From Laguncularia racemosa (taxonomy: Eukaryota; Streptophyta; Magnoliopsida; Myrtales; Combretaceae), in NCBI GenBank assembly GCA_037954665.1, contig JBBMOL010000092.1, positions 2,790,001-2,854,000 on the forward strand: a stretch of DNA of 64,000 nucleotides, written 5' to 3'. Both the position numbers and the translations under genes were made by a program. Below the pieces are notes generated by a model. It was not told the origin of the DNA. It made no database searches and saw nothing but the letters and a program-made list of their open reading frames with translations. Below are positions 10,417 through 22,500 of this stretch, piece after piece. Each line of letters starts with the position of its first letter. Within the stretch, counting starts at the first letter, position 1.

Positions 10417-10950
10417 GATATTCGTTTAGTGTCTTCGTTTACTTTATATAATTGTTTTGCATTTCATCAAACACATTTATCGGTATTACAGGATGGTGAA
10501 CAAACACACTAATGCTTGGTTTGTGGGTTATTCATGGACCTACAAAAAAATCAAGAAGTCGGCCATACATTGTTCTAAACGTAGGAGAACCGGTTGACAC
10601 TTACTCCATTGACGTGGGAGAACCGGTTGTGAAGCATTTTCTTTTGTTATTTTTTTCTTATTTAGAACATGTATAAATACTTGTAAAAAAGGGGGATTAA
10701 AGGAATTTTTCGGATTCATTTCTTTTGGCTACCATTTTTTGTGTGAGGGTTTCTCTTTCACGCAAATACTCTTATCAATTCAATCTAGAATTGTGGTGAG
10801 TGGACTTGCTTTTTTTTTTTTTTTTGCGTAACATCAACAATTCCAAGTCAATTTCCTAATTTCTACTAGTGTGTTACATCTGGTAAGCAATTGGGATCCT
10901 TACTTTCTCTCAATTTCACGTCAATTAGGGATCATATCCATTAAGGTTCA
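10417..10950 (+). repeat. LTR and 3' region, right copy
   Basis: This is the plus-strand partner of the inverted arm at 5821-6345 and ends at GGTTCA (10950). It contains a T-rich tract near 10810 that the left copy lacks, probably by slippage. No second LTR in the same orientation was found in the window. Confidence 0.8.
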
Positions 10951-12865
10951 AGCCTAATTGATTGAGGATTGTTATCTTGTTTCTTCTATCATTGTTTTAA
11001 TCTTGAAAGTGAGATTAAAGCATATCACTACCATAGCACACCTCACTAACTCCTTTTAACAATATTTCCATATACATCTGGTATTGTTACCTAACAATAG
11101 GCAATCAAAAATAGCACTTAGCCAAATAGTTCTTTATAACCATGTAAACTTGAGTTGCTACTAAAAAATATTTACTTAGATATGTTAATCTCTACCTACA
11201 ATAACAAAGCAACCATTTAGTAAGGAATGTCATTGAGTCAGTTTAATCATCTACCTACAAAAATACTTAATTTCCAACGAAAAAATAATAACAAAGATCA
11301 TCACAAAGTTTGACAAAAAAGTTAATGTATATGTAAATTGACAATATAATATTATATACATGCAAGATCAATACTAATAACTATGAAAAAGTGAGGGGAA
11401 AGTGAAAATCTACCTACTTTAGTGCAATTGACAATAAAGAGAGAAGTGGATCAATCTCCATGAGAAGCGACATCAATAGAGAAAAATGGCTACCAGCAAT
11501 TAAGTGAATAGGTGGAAATGGTATTAGGAACATGAATAAAGTGGGAGTGCAAAATAGATTGGATTATAAAGACTAAAGAGAGTGAACTAGGATTTGTATT
11601 TTTATTAAAATTGAAGTTTCTTGGTGTAAATGAGCAAAAAGGTTGTGGTCAAAACCTTAACCCCATTGAAATCATGTTTCCAATACATGATTCAGGCCAT
11701 TTTAATAGTGTCGCTTCAACTCATGATGTTATGTAAAGTATTCGTGGGATTTTTTTTTTTGTTTCAAGTGCCTTGTTTTAAGGATTTATATATGCATATA
11801 TATATACAAAGAAAAAAGAAGTAATATTTCTATCCTTCCCCTTAACAAGTGACGACTTCTTTTTATTTCATTTATCCTTTTTTTTTCTTTATCAAACTAA
11901 AGGACTAATAATAAGATATAAGATAAGGCTAAGACATGAAAAACTCATAACAAGTTAACCACACATAGGTTATTGTAAAACAATGAAAAGGCAACAAATA
12001 GAGGTAGTATTATCTAATCAAAAAATAAATAAAAATAAAATAAGAACAATCTGAAGGCTAAGAAAACAATGTAGACAATGGCAAAATGGGAGATAGAAAA
12101 ACCAAAGCATGAATTTATTATAGCTTCCAAAAAGTCATATGAGATTGAAAATTATAGAATTGTGGAGACCTAGAGGAACCATTAAGGATAGGATTAAGTG
12201 TGAAAATTTTATTGGAACAAGTGACCTAATTGAGCATGAGACTAAGGACTCTTGAAAATGCAAAAGGAGACGTGAACTTTTTCGTTGTTGGAGTAAGTAT
12301 AGTTTTGAATGCTTTAGTAGTTCCAACTCCTAAGGCTGTCTATGTTGACACAAAGAATGAAGGCTAACTCCCTATAAACAGCACCAAAAATTTTATCTTA
12401 AAACAGTATGACGAGATGAGACACTATATATAAAGATTAGAAATCACAACGATATTATACTACAACTATATGAAACCAATGTTGTTGTTCTCTAATTTTG
12501 ATTAATCAAGTGCATGGGGATTCAATCGTCTAGGTAAGTAGAAAATTTGTACGCATATACATATATTCTATGTAAGTTAGTTTTTAGTCTAAGGGGATTC
12601 GCAAGACAACTTCACTTCAAAATTTGACTTTAATCTTTTCTAAGGGAATGGGTATTGATGGGGATCTAAATCCAAGCCTAAGGTTAGAGGGATTTGAACA
12701 CCATAAATCTAGTGTTTGAATGATGCAAATGGGTGCACTAATCATAGCATGTGGAGTTATGCCATCCCAATGGCATAAAGAGGTATTTGAATGCACAATG
12801 ACCCATCTTAATAGAGTGAAAAGCCATTTAATTGTAGAACGATTATCAAGAAACTTGAGATTTAG

Positions 12866-12902
<37 letters not shown>

Positions 12903-15900
12903 TTATTCCAAGTTTATCCTTAGTAGGGTTTGTTAATTGTTAGGTTAAAGTAGTATTCAAAGACTTTTATGAGTCATATTTTGATAATTAATAAGCTGTA
13001 AAGTTGTCACAAGCAATTATTGTCATTGAGACCTCAAGTCTTGTGTTTATGAAATTTGAGAGTATTATATATTTTAATTCCTTGAGTTCTTATAAATCTG
13101 TCATGAATTGTAGCAAACTTGTTATTTAAACTTCTTGCGTATTGTTAATCATTATTTAACAATTTTGATTGTTTCATTGATTGTAAGTCATATTAAAAAC
13201 GAATTCAATCCAATTCTAATTTGTTTTCGAGAGTAATGCATAATACATATTCTTGATTTGTTCATATTCTATTATTTCCCGTTCTTTAAATAGCTAAAGT
13301 CCCATCAAGATATAATCTTTTATTATATTATACCTTAGATATATTTAATACAATTCACATTCGTGTCATGAGTCTTCCCCCTTGAATGACAAATAAAGAC
13401 TGAGAATTGAGATGGTACACATATTGCACAACTCGATTCGGACCAATCGGTACAACATCGATAGGATACTCGGCTAGAGACTTAGCTGACATTTAAGTGG
13501 AGAAAGAAACGATGGTAGACTTATTGCATTTTTTATGCCTTAAATGTAAATTCATTTGTACTTAGATGAACTTAAATGAAAAATGAATGAAACTTTTTGC
13601 ATTGGGACAATTGTACATTGGAGTTAATAAAAAATAATTATATGATATAGTTAATTTTTAATTATTAATGGATTTTATTTATTCTAAGTTAAGGTAATTT
13701 ATTATTACAAAAAAAAATATGTCAATAATTCATATGAAAGCTATCGGTAACTTAATAAAGCTATTTATAGTCTTTGTTACTATTAATGATCTTATATTTA
13801 CTATAATTTAGAAATTTTTACCGTAATCATAACTATCTAGCATTATTGTTGTTCTTCTTTATTGTATTTATGTTTGAGGCACTTTGGTCAAAGTTGAGTC
13901 AACAGCATCCAAAAGGAAAAATATATATGTTCATCAAGGACCAAACCCTCAAAGTTTTTATCAAAGAAACAAGTATTTTTTACGTAAGTAAAGGAACTTT
14001 TATAATATTGTAACATTTGCATAATTTAATTGTAAAATAATATACTTTTTTTTTTTTTGCAAAAATGATGTTTCTCTCCTATCTTATAAAAGAATAGATT
14101 TTTTTTCTAAGATGGCCCATCATTTTATGGAAAATCCTCTAATAATTACATAAAACCATCAAGCACTGGCCTTTTACCCTAATTTATAACAATTTATAAA
14201 TATATTTTGTTAGTATATTAGTTCTAATAATCAATATCCTTGCTATAGCACAAAGTTTTACCTAATATACTTCATGTGAATTCGAGGCACTTGTTTGATA
14301 ACCGATCTATTCATCTTCATCGTATAGTATATTTGTATATAGGCTTTTTTTTTTTTTTTTGATGCATTACATCAATTTCACATGGAGTTGTTGAGATAGA
14401 TAATTAATGGCCCAGTCTACTTTCTCCGCCCTTATGCCGCGTAAAGACTGTTCAATGGGCGTGTGAATCGTCGAATCAAATCGTGAGTGCTTTACACTAT
14501 GTTCGGATTAAGGGAAGGGGGGGTGGAAGGAATCTGAGGAGATTTAATTCATTTTCCATTATTAAATGAGGAGGAAAATAGGGAAACAAATAGAATTATT
14601 GAAGAAATAAATTCATAAATTCCAGTAAAATTTGTTCGATGAAGACGGAGTAGAGTGAATTTTAAAAAAAAATTATTAAAATTTTTATTTTGCCCTCTAT
14701 AATTAATTAAATTATTAACCACTATAGATGTTTTAAAATTTTAATACTATAAATTTTTTTCTATCCTGATTAATAATTATTTTTCTTTTCCTTCTCTAAA
14801 TAAATATATATAAAAAATTAATTAAATATTCCAATTCTGTTCCACCTTCCGATTCTTTTCTTCTGCTTTTCATTCCTATATTCCTTCTATCTTTCTGAAC
14901 ATGAAGTGTTAAGGTTAAGGTTAAGGAATGGTGGTGGGGCTTGGACGAGTTGGAAAGCGATTCGTGCCGTCCAAAAAGGTCGGGTCGTCGTGAACAGTGC
15001 ACCCTTTTTTTTTTTTTTGGAATGTCAAGTCAGCTCCGGCAATTTGAAGCAACTTGTTGGACGGGGCCAAAAAAATTAAAGCTGTTTATTGTTGGAAGAA
15101 TACTCATAAGTCGTACTTCCAAGTGAGTCGATTCTAGAGCTGAAATTTCATCCATTGAAAAGAGAGAGAGAATAGGATCAATCTAGAGCTGAAATTTAAT
15201 ATCAGATTTGTTAAATAAATATGACTAATATAATTATAAATTGGTTTATATACAAAAAATGATATAATTAATATATAGATCTAATATGTTTGGAAGCATA
15301 TTTTAGTTTGAGTTCATGTTGAAATATATTTTTACAGAGTCCCATATAGATACCCTACAAACTTGCTTTATGAATAGATCTAGTCAACCTGTCAATTAGG
15401 ATTTATAATGTTTATGATTTAATTTTATACTTCGCTATTTATTTACCTTTGTATTGTTATTAACTTGAAAAAATAGCTTTAATTTGATGCAACATGTACC
15501 AAGTCAAATCCATTTAGTTTCCTTGTATTGTCATGTTTTGCTAATCAAACACTATTTTAATATGAATATCACAAAAGATAAAAGAGAATTTCAATAAAAA
15601 TTTTAGGATAAGTTATGAATACATCTTTATATATTTGCTTTATGTGCCTTCTGTCTTTAAAATTGAGTGTCTATATCTCATTTTACAATCTTGCTATTGC
15701 ATATATTACTTAACAAAAAAAAACTAAAAAATAATTTTTTGTTATATTGTAAAGGGTAAAATAATAAAGTGAGGATCAAAAAGCATTTATCTTTTTGAAA
15801 ATTTGAGGTTTAAACACTTAATATCAAAAACAATGAGATAAAGTACACATTAAAAAAAATAAAAAAGATGTATTTATAATTTAAATAATCTATTTTTTTT

Positions 15901-17720
15901 AATTTGATTTAATTACATTCAGAAACTTAGAACTTTTAAAAGTCCATCGACATAAGAGAAAAGCAACCATCATTGATAGCATATGAATGCTACATTATAT
16001 TATATGAGTTGTATTTATTTTGCATTAAATAATATGAATAAGTATTTTTGTATAAATGGCACATATCTTATACAAAAAATTTAAAAAATAATTAATAATA
16101 AATTAAAGTATAACTAACAAAAATATATAAATTAATAACAATAAAAAAATGGCTAAAAAACAATGATAATAAAAAAAAAATACAAGTCATGAATACGACT
16201 ATTGATTGTCATTACATATTTATATAAAATTTTATATTCTTTAGAAAGAGTTATAATTACGTCAATTGTAAAATGCAAAAATTTCCATTTTATATCATAT
16301 TGAAATAAACTACACCGTGTGAAAAAGAGTATTAAATATTAAATTATAAAAAAAATTAAATTATATAACCCTAATATCCAAACATTATAAAACATATAAA
16401 ATTAAAAAAAAAAAGTTTTTTGTGAACATTTCTTACCCAAAACGATAGTTCTATTGTACATTAATTTCTCCTGGTGAAAAGACCGAAAGAGATAGAGAAA
16501 GAAAGCTCCTTATCCATGCCACCTATTTGAAGACTATAAAATGGCCAAAAGAACGAATAAATTATGACTAGACAGGCATAATGGTACAGCAATATTAAAT
16601 ACCCTTAGAATATTTCCATTTCATTGTTATAAATCACCTAGAAACTCATAAATGGAAAAAAAAAAAAAAAGCTGCTTATAATATAATAAATTAACACCGA
16701 AAAGCAACCAAGTAGCCACTTTCCATTTTCTCAAAATGACAACACTAGATCCCAGAATTGTTAAATGGCAACCATTATTTTTGTGGTATGATTCCATGAA
16801 TATCTTTAGCAAAATATAAGCAAATTAATTGCGATTGTCTTTAATAGTATATAAAATAAAACACATATTTAAATAGTTCAAAGCAGTAAGGGAGTACCAA
16901 ATTCTAAAGCAATAAAATTACTACAATATTTGTGTGAAGGTAAATCCTCAGAAAAAGAGTGCCTTTCTAAGAAGATTGGTTAAGAAAAAAGTATTCAATA
17001 TGTTTCAGCAGGAGCCTCCTTTTTTATTCTGATTACTAGCTAGTGCTGGTAGATTCGCAAGAAAATCAAAAGCTTTTTTTTTTTTTTTTTTTTTTTACTT
17101 TTCAAGTAGTTTTGATAAGGTGAAAATGACTTTTTAGTTCCTTTTAACAGTGTTGAGTCCTACACTTGTATTTAGTAAAGTTAGAAATATAAAGAATCAT
17201 GTGGCACTAAAAGATATGAAAAGGCTGTCTATACTTTTTAAAATTACTAGGCGATGCTGCGCTTGTACTGTACCATCGGTGGAGAAAATAAATAAATAAA
17301 TAAAACCCACACGTTCAATAAAAATTGAAGACTGGTCATAAAAAGGAAAAATAGAAATTCATAAAATAAGAAAATTAAAGAATTATAAAAAAAATGAAAA
17401 TATATAACAAAATATTTCTGATAAATAGTTATCTAAAATAGAGTAGAAGGTTTATAGATAATGGGTGGTTTTATTTTAACAAACAATCTATTGCAATTGA
17501 AATTTCCTTTTTTAAATTATAAAATTGACATAGATTTTTATTATTATGAAATTCATAAATAAAGTAATTAAAAATAAAAATTATTTTATATATCATGAAA
17601 TATGATCCTAATAATTAGCGTTACTGTGTCTTTTGTTTCAGTTTTGCTTGAACAATCACAAATAAAAACTTGAAAGTAGAAATTAAAGATGTAAAAAAAT
17701 TTCAATTTTGCCTTTATCCT
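10951..17720. other. AT-rich intergenic DNA without a supported gene
   Basis: Short open frames occur here but none has family resemblance, a credible exon structure or gene-like composition. Visible items are an (ATT)n microsatellite at 12867-12902, poly-T/A runs near 14045, 14345, 15005 and 17070, and a short AAGGTT repeat near 14910. The stretch 14400-15130 is richer in G and C than its surroundings but I cannot assign it. Confidence 0.6.
12867..12902. repeat. (ATT)n microsatellite
   Basis: This is an uninterrupted ATT repeat of about twelve units. It creates an isoleucine run in one frame that should not be read as protein. Confidence 0.95.
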
Positions 17721-17724
17721 AATT

Positions 17725-18317
17725 AAGTTGACCTAACTCGCAATTTTTTGTGGGTTAGGTTAAAAAAATTTGGCTTGTAAGATATACGAGCTGTTTTAGC
17801 CTACTCCGTGTGGCCCATTGGTCGAGGTGGGCCAACTCATTGTAGGTGCGAGTTAGTCTGTATGACTCATAGAAAAAAAAAAAAAAGTTCAAACTAACTT
17901 TAAAATAAAATCTAGTTCAAACTAACTTAAAAATAAACTAACCTAATTCAATATTGATGGATGAATAATGATGGATGTTTAAAATCTTACAAAAGAAATA
18001 ATGAGACTCTAATTAATAATAAAGGATTGAGGAATATAGAAAAAAAAATTGACATTACTTTAGAGTTAAAGCAATTAAATGGTTGCAAAAAGAAAATGAT
18101 ACATGACAAATAAAAAATAAATTAATGAAAAAGACTTTATAATTTTGTAGAACGAAAAAAAAAATTATTATTTTATGTGGATTGGTGGGCTGGCCAGCGT
18201 TGGTATGTAGGGTGGGCTAGGTCGACTTCTTCAGCTCACTTAATGTGCAGGCCATTGTAGGTCGGCCCGCTTCAACTCACGGGCTATTGACACATTTGGC
18301 CCGTATTCCCACTCCTA
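17725..18317. mobile_element. hAT-like non-autonomous element A (left end degraded)
   Basis: GC-rich arms flank an AT-rich core. The right end reads GGCCCGTATTCCCACTCCTA and resembles the complement of the left end of element B (TAGGGTGGGAATG). The left arm (about 17725-17866, with GTGTGGCCCATTGGTCGAGG, followed by a poly-A run) is homologous to the left arm of element B. I could not find an intact left terminal repeat or a target-site duplication. There is no transposase frame. Confidence 0.6.
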
Positions 18318-18515
18318 TACATATAGTTCTATTTATTTTTTAAAATACAACGTAGTTATATATCTATACTAGTGAAATAAAGTGTATATATATATATGTA
18401 TATATATTGATGGTTTGTCTTGTTATAACAAAAATGAAAAAAAGACATAAAGATACTAAACACTATCACTTTAAATATTATAGAAGATAAAAATATTATT
18501 GAAGATAGATATTAT

Positions 18516-18660
18516 TAGGGTGGGAATGTGGGGCGGGCCAAAATTTTTTCGCCTACAACGTGTGCAAGCTGTCTTGGCCCTCCCTGTGTGGCTCGTAGGT
18601 CAGAGCGGCCCATGTCAATGTGGGTGCAGATTGGCTCGCCTTGCCCGTAGAGTTTTTTTT

Positions 18661-18691
<31 letters not shown>

Positions 18692-19276
18692 TGTGAATGA
18701 ATTGAATTAAAAGTGGTTTTGTGTATAATATATCATAATACTATTAATATAATACTTTATAAAGATTTCGTATATTTTACTTTTAGCTTAGAAGTTATAT
18801 ATTCTTAATTATTACTTATTAGTTTATTTACATGTTTTATAATAAAAAAAAAGTTGGAATAATTTAAAATGAATATCAATCCTTTAAGTATATATTCACC
18901 TATTACATTTTTTTATTGAATTTGATATTATAAATTTGTCAAAATAAGAATCTTTCAATTTTCTACTTAAGCTGAACTTAAATAGATATTTTTAAATTTT
19001 TTTAACAATATATGTATTATCTTATTTTTAAATTTATATTAAACTTTAAATTTAATTTAAATTTGTTATTATAAATATTTAAAATTAAATATTAAAAAAT
19101 ACAATTTAAAGTATTAATTTATCATATTATTTTTTTATTTATAATTGTGTATGAATGGAATAGACCGACTTCTTCGGCCCGCATTATGTGCGGGCCATCA
19201 CGAGCCTGACCTGCTTCAACCCACGGCCGATGCAGGTCGGGATAGGTTGGCGGTTCAGCCTGCTTTGGTAGCTCTA
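18516..19276. mobile_element. hAT-like non-autonomous element B
   Basis: It starts TAGGGTGGGAATG and is flanked by GATATTAT (18508-18515) on the left and GATATTAA (19277-19284) on the right, an 8-bp direct repeat with one mismatch. Eight bases is the usual hAT target-site duplication. GC-rich arms (18516-18650 and about 19160-19276) flank an AT-rich core that begins with a T8-A15 run. The right terminal repeat has decayed. No transposase is encoded. It ends about 305 bp before the start codon of the downstream gene. Confidence 0.65.
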
Positions 19277-19534
19277 GATATTAAATGTATGCGGTGTAAG
19301 ATATTTAACCATAATTCAAATAGTATCAGCCGAGGTTCTTTCTTACTCCATGCCTAAATCAAAATCTTGAATTTGGTTGCACGATAAGCAAACCTACTTG
19401 TCTTGTAAATATCAATACGGCCGCATCAGAATTGAAAGGAGAAACCTCTTCCATCTATCACCCGGGACTCTGCACATTGGTCAAGCGGTGTATACATTCG
19501 TATTTTTCCAGTATCCATCATAATCGGGGAAAAC

Positions 19535-19542
19535 TAGGGTTT
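19535..19542 (-). promoter_or_regulatory. Telo-box in the probable 5' UTR
   Basis: On the minus strand this reads AAACCCTA, the plant telo-box common in promoters and leaders of broadly expressed genes. It lies about 40 bases before the ATG at 19582. Confidence 0.45.
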
Positions 19543-19581
19543 CGAAGAAGACAAAACCTGTGAATTCTCATAGACGGCGTT

Positions 19582-22500
19582 ATGTCAAGATCTTCAGGTA
19601 CTTCTTCAATTTCATTGCTTTTTTTTTTTTCCTTGATTTTTTGCTATTATTGATCGCTCTATCGAAACTGCTATTAGTCAATCCACCATAGTTAATCGTA
19701 TTGAAAGAAAGTTCGGAACTTTTCACTTGGAATGCTTCAACGGTGATTTTGGTGCCTGTCTTGTGTTTCTGAAAGTGATTCTTTCTGTAAATTGAGTTCC
19801 AAGGGTATGATAATAATTGAATTATCAAGACAAAAGGGCATATTGGCACAGGGAGGCGCTTCCCAGTAGGTGGGATATGGTGGAAGAAGGGTAAATGCAT
19901 GAGTGATGTGTCCGCAGACTTATCCTCGGGTTTTTGTTGAGGCCGTTTCCACGATTGTCAACCCATAGCCTTTCGGTCGCTAAGAGGCAACTTAACCGGT
20001 TGGATAGATACGAGAACATGTTACTGATTACTCAAGAACCTCTAACCTATCACTGGATAGGATTTCTCTGTTCCCATTCAGCGTCCGTCTGTGTAATCAA
20101 ATATTGCCACAAATAGTTTTACATTACTTAGACTCAAACATGTCCTGAGTTGAGAGACTCAAATGGAAGATGAAAGAAAAACCTTGCTTCTGGCAAATTC
20201 TTTCTTTCTTTCTTTCCTTTTTTTTTTTCAATGACCGATTGAGCTGAGCGGTGTTTGCTAAGTAACTTAAGTTATGCAAGTATAAGTAATATTTTGATTC
20301 AGGTTGGTTGCCAACATCTTTATTGCGTTAGCAGAAACTACCAATAAGTTTCAAAGCATAATGTAGAACCATAAAGCTAATTTTTTTTAGATGCATGGGT
20401 TGCATAAAAACTACTTGTTTAGAGAAAAGGGGCCTTGTCTTGCAAACTAAATTATTTGTTTCTTTGTGCGGTTAAGGCCTTAGGACAGTGACTATGCAGA
20501 AGCCCGGTCACCATATTGAAGGACCCAATTAATTTACAGGGATATTTGCTTTTTTTATTAAATTTCCCTGTATTTGGTTTGATGTGCTGTATTCTTATTC
20601 TTAAAACAGCAAGTGATTTATACATGATTACTTTTTAGGTGGAATGGCACTTAATCAGGCTGTGGAGAATAGAGCTTATCAGGGTGATGGCAGATTGAAG
20701 AAAATGGGTTATGATGAGAAAAAAGTGGCAGTTCACCAAGAAATGGAACGAATGAATCAGCTACCTGCTAACAGTGCATATGCAACTCATCGCATACGGG
20801 TTCTCAACAAAATTATGCAGCTCATGACCACTGAGGTACTATATTTTAGCAAATTCAATTACTTAAATATATTGAATTATTTACCTGCTTTATGGGTGTT
20901 TATCCTCCACAAGGTTTAGTGCTTCTTTACCTTCTAAGGACCAATCACTCCTCCCATTATATATATATATATATCTCCTGTTGCTCTCCTGATGGAGACT
21001 TGAGCGAGCAGCTTCTTGTAGGGTGTATCTCTCATGATGCAGAGATTATTTATAATGTTTTGCAATCATCTAGTGTGGATGCTCTCATGTTGGGAAGCTT
21101 ACTCCTTTTAAGCATGTCTACACACTCTGCAAGAAACAAGATGGAGACAAGCAGTTGTAATAGAACCGTCCCTAAGGAATTTCTGTTTCTTTACTGGTGT
21201 GGGTCTTAAGCTGATGTATCAGCTTACGTTTGCTTAGGTGTCAATATATGATATGTCATTGTAAGTATCTGTGAGTTTTGAACTGTTGTATGTGTGTAGT
21301 GTATGTCTGCAGCCATGTGTGTGAAGAGGGTCAGTTGGTGCGGTTTTGTTGTGATTGGTTATCAGAAAAGGAGTGAAAATAGAGTGGTTGGGTACATGGT
21401 GTAACTGCCATTTTGCTTGCTATAATTGCAGAAAAGATGAATGGAAGCTAAGCCTATCTTCAAACTCAGAATTTAGAATTTGAGATCTTTGGGTTCTATC
21501 TACAATGAGTCCAAAACTAATTCTAAACAATAGGGAAGAGAGGTAAGAATACTTCTGAATCTGACCTTACCCTAGAGCGACCTAAAACAACTTATACCCA
21601 ATGTCATAAAGAAGATGGACAGCTTGCTCAGGAACTTTCTCTGGAGTGGAAACCCCCACATGAACACTAAAGCTAAGGTCAGATGGAACGATGTTTGCAA
21701 ACCGCTTAAGTGTGGGGGCCTCGGCATCCCTGACCTCCATCTTTGGAACAAAGCCATCCAGATAAAGCACATTTGGCGCCTCTGCAAGGAAGGACCTAAA
21801 ACCCTTTGGCCTGAATGGGTACATTCCACTCTCCTCAAGGGGCGAAGCTTCTGGACTCAAAAGCCGCCAACAACATGCTCTTGGACTTGGAAGAAACTAC
21901 TGAAGCTCAGACAATTAGTCCGGCCTTGTTTCCAATGGATCCCCAACAACGGTCTCACCATCTCCCTCTGGACTGACTTCTGGCTCCCAATAGGACCCTG
22001 GGATCAGGTCTTCAGTGCTCGGGTAATGGGCAATACTGGCCTTCCACCTACCACTAAGCTTTGTTCCCTCATGGAAGGTAATAACTGGTGCACCCAGACG
22101 CAGTACTCAATATGAACATCCAGATACCTGACTCCCTTCATCCCAATGCAACTGCCAATGACCACCTCCGATGGGTCCATTCCAACACGGGTGACTACAC
22201 AACCAAGAGTGGGTATGCATTCCTCTCCCCTTCACCTAGACCAGTCCCTTGGGCGAAGGTTATATGGAATAAATACTCTATCCCTAGACACTCGTTTATC
22301 TTGTGGCTGGCCTGGCTCCACAAGCTAACCACCCTTGACAAATTGGAATTATGGGGCTTGACTACTTCCACCACGTGCTTCCTATGTCATCAGAGCCCGG
22401 AAGATCATCCTCACCTCTTCTTTAATTGCAGTTACTCTCGCTCCATATGGACAGCAGTTTGTGACCACCTTCACTGCCCACCACACTTTCACCATTGGAA

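Larger units (their letters stand above)
5821..10950. mobile_element. Head-to-head pair of partial Ty3/Gypsy elements of one family
   Basis: The outer ends are inverted copies of the same LTR and pol-3' sequence, about 5821-6510 against about 10283-10950 reverse-complemented. For example, TGAACCCTAATGGATATGAT at 5821 pairs with the sequence ending at 10950. Coding remnants point outward from a junction near 7672-7690: gag-protease on the minus strand to the left, and RT-RNase H-integrase on the plus strand to the right. Both halves carry many stops and frameshifts. The five bases outside each end (TGTTG and AGCCT) do not match, so a single simple insertion is not supported. Confidence 0.85.

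Noticed and set aside
10150..10512. A clean 120-codon frame that could be taken as a host gene
   Set aside because: It encodes the C-terminal tail of the Ty3/Gypsy polyprotein (NNNAYKFELP, TRPITKARAK) and is continuous with the broken integrase upstream.
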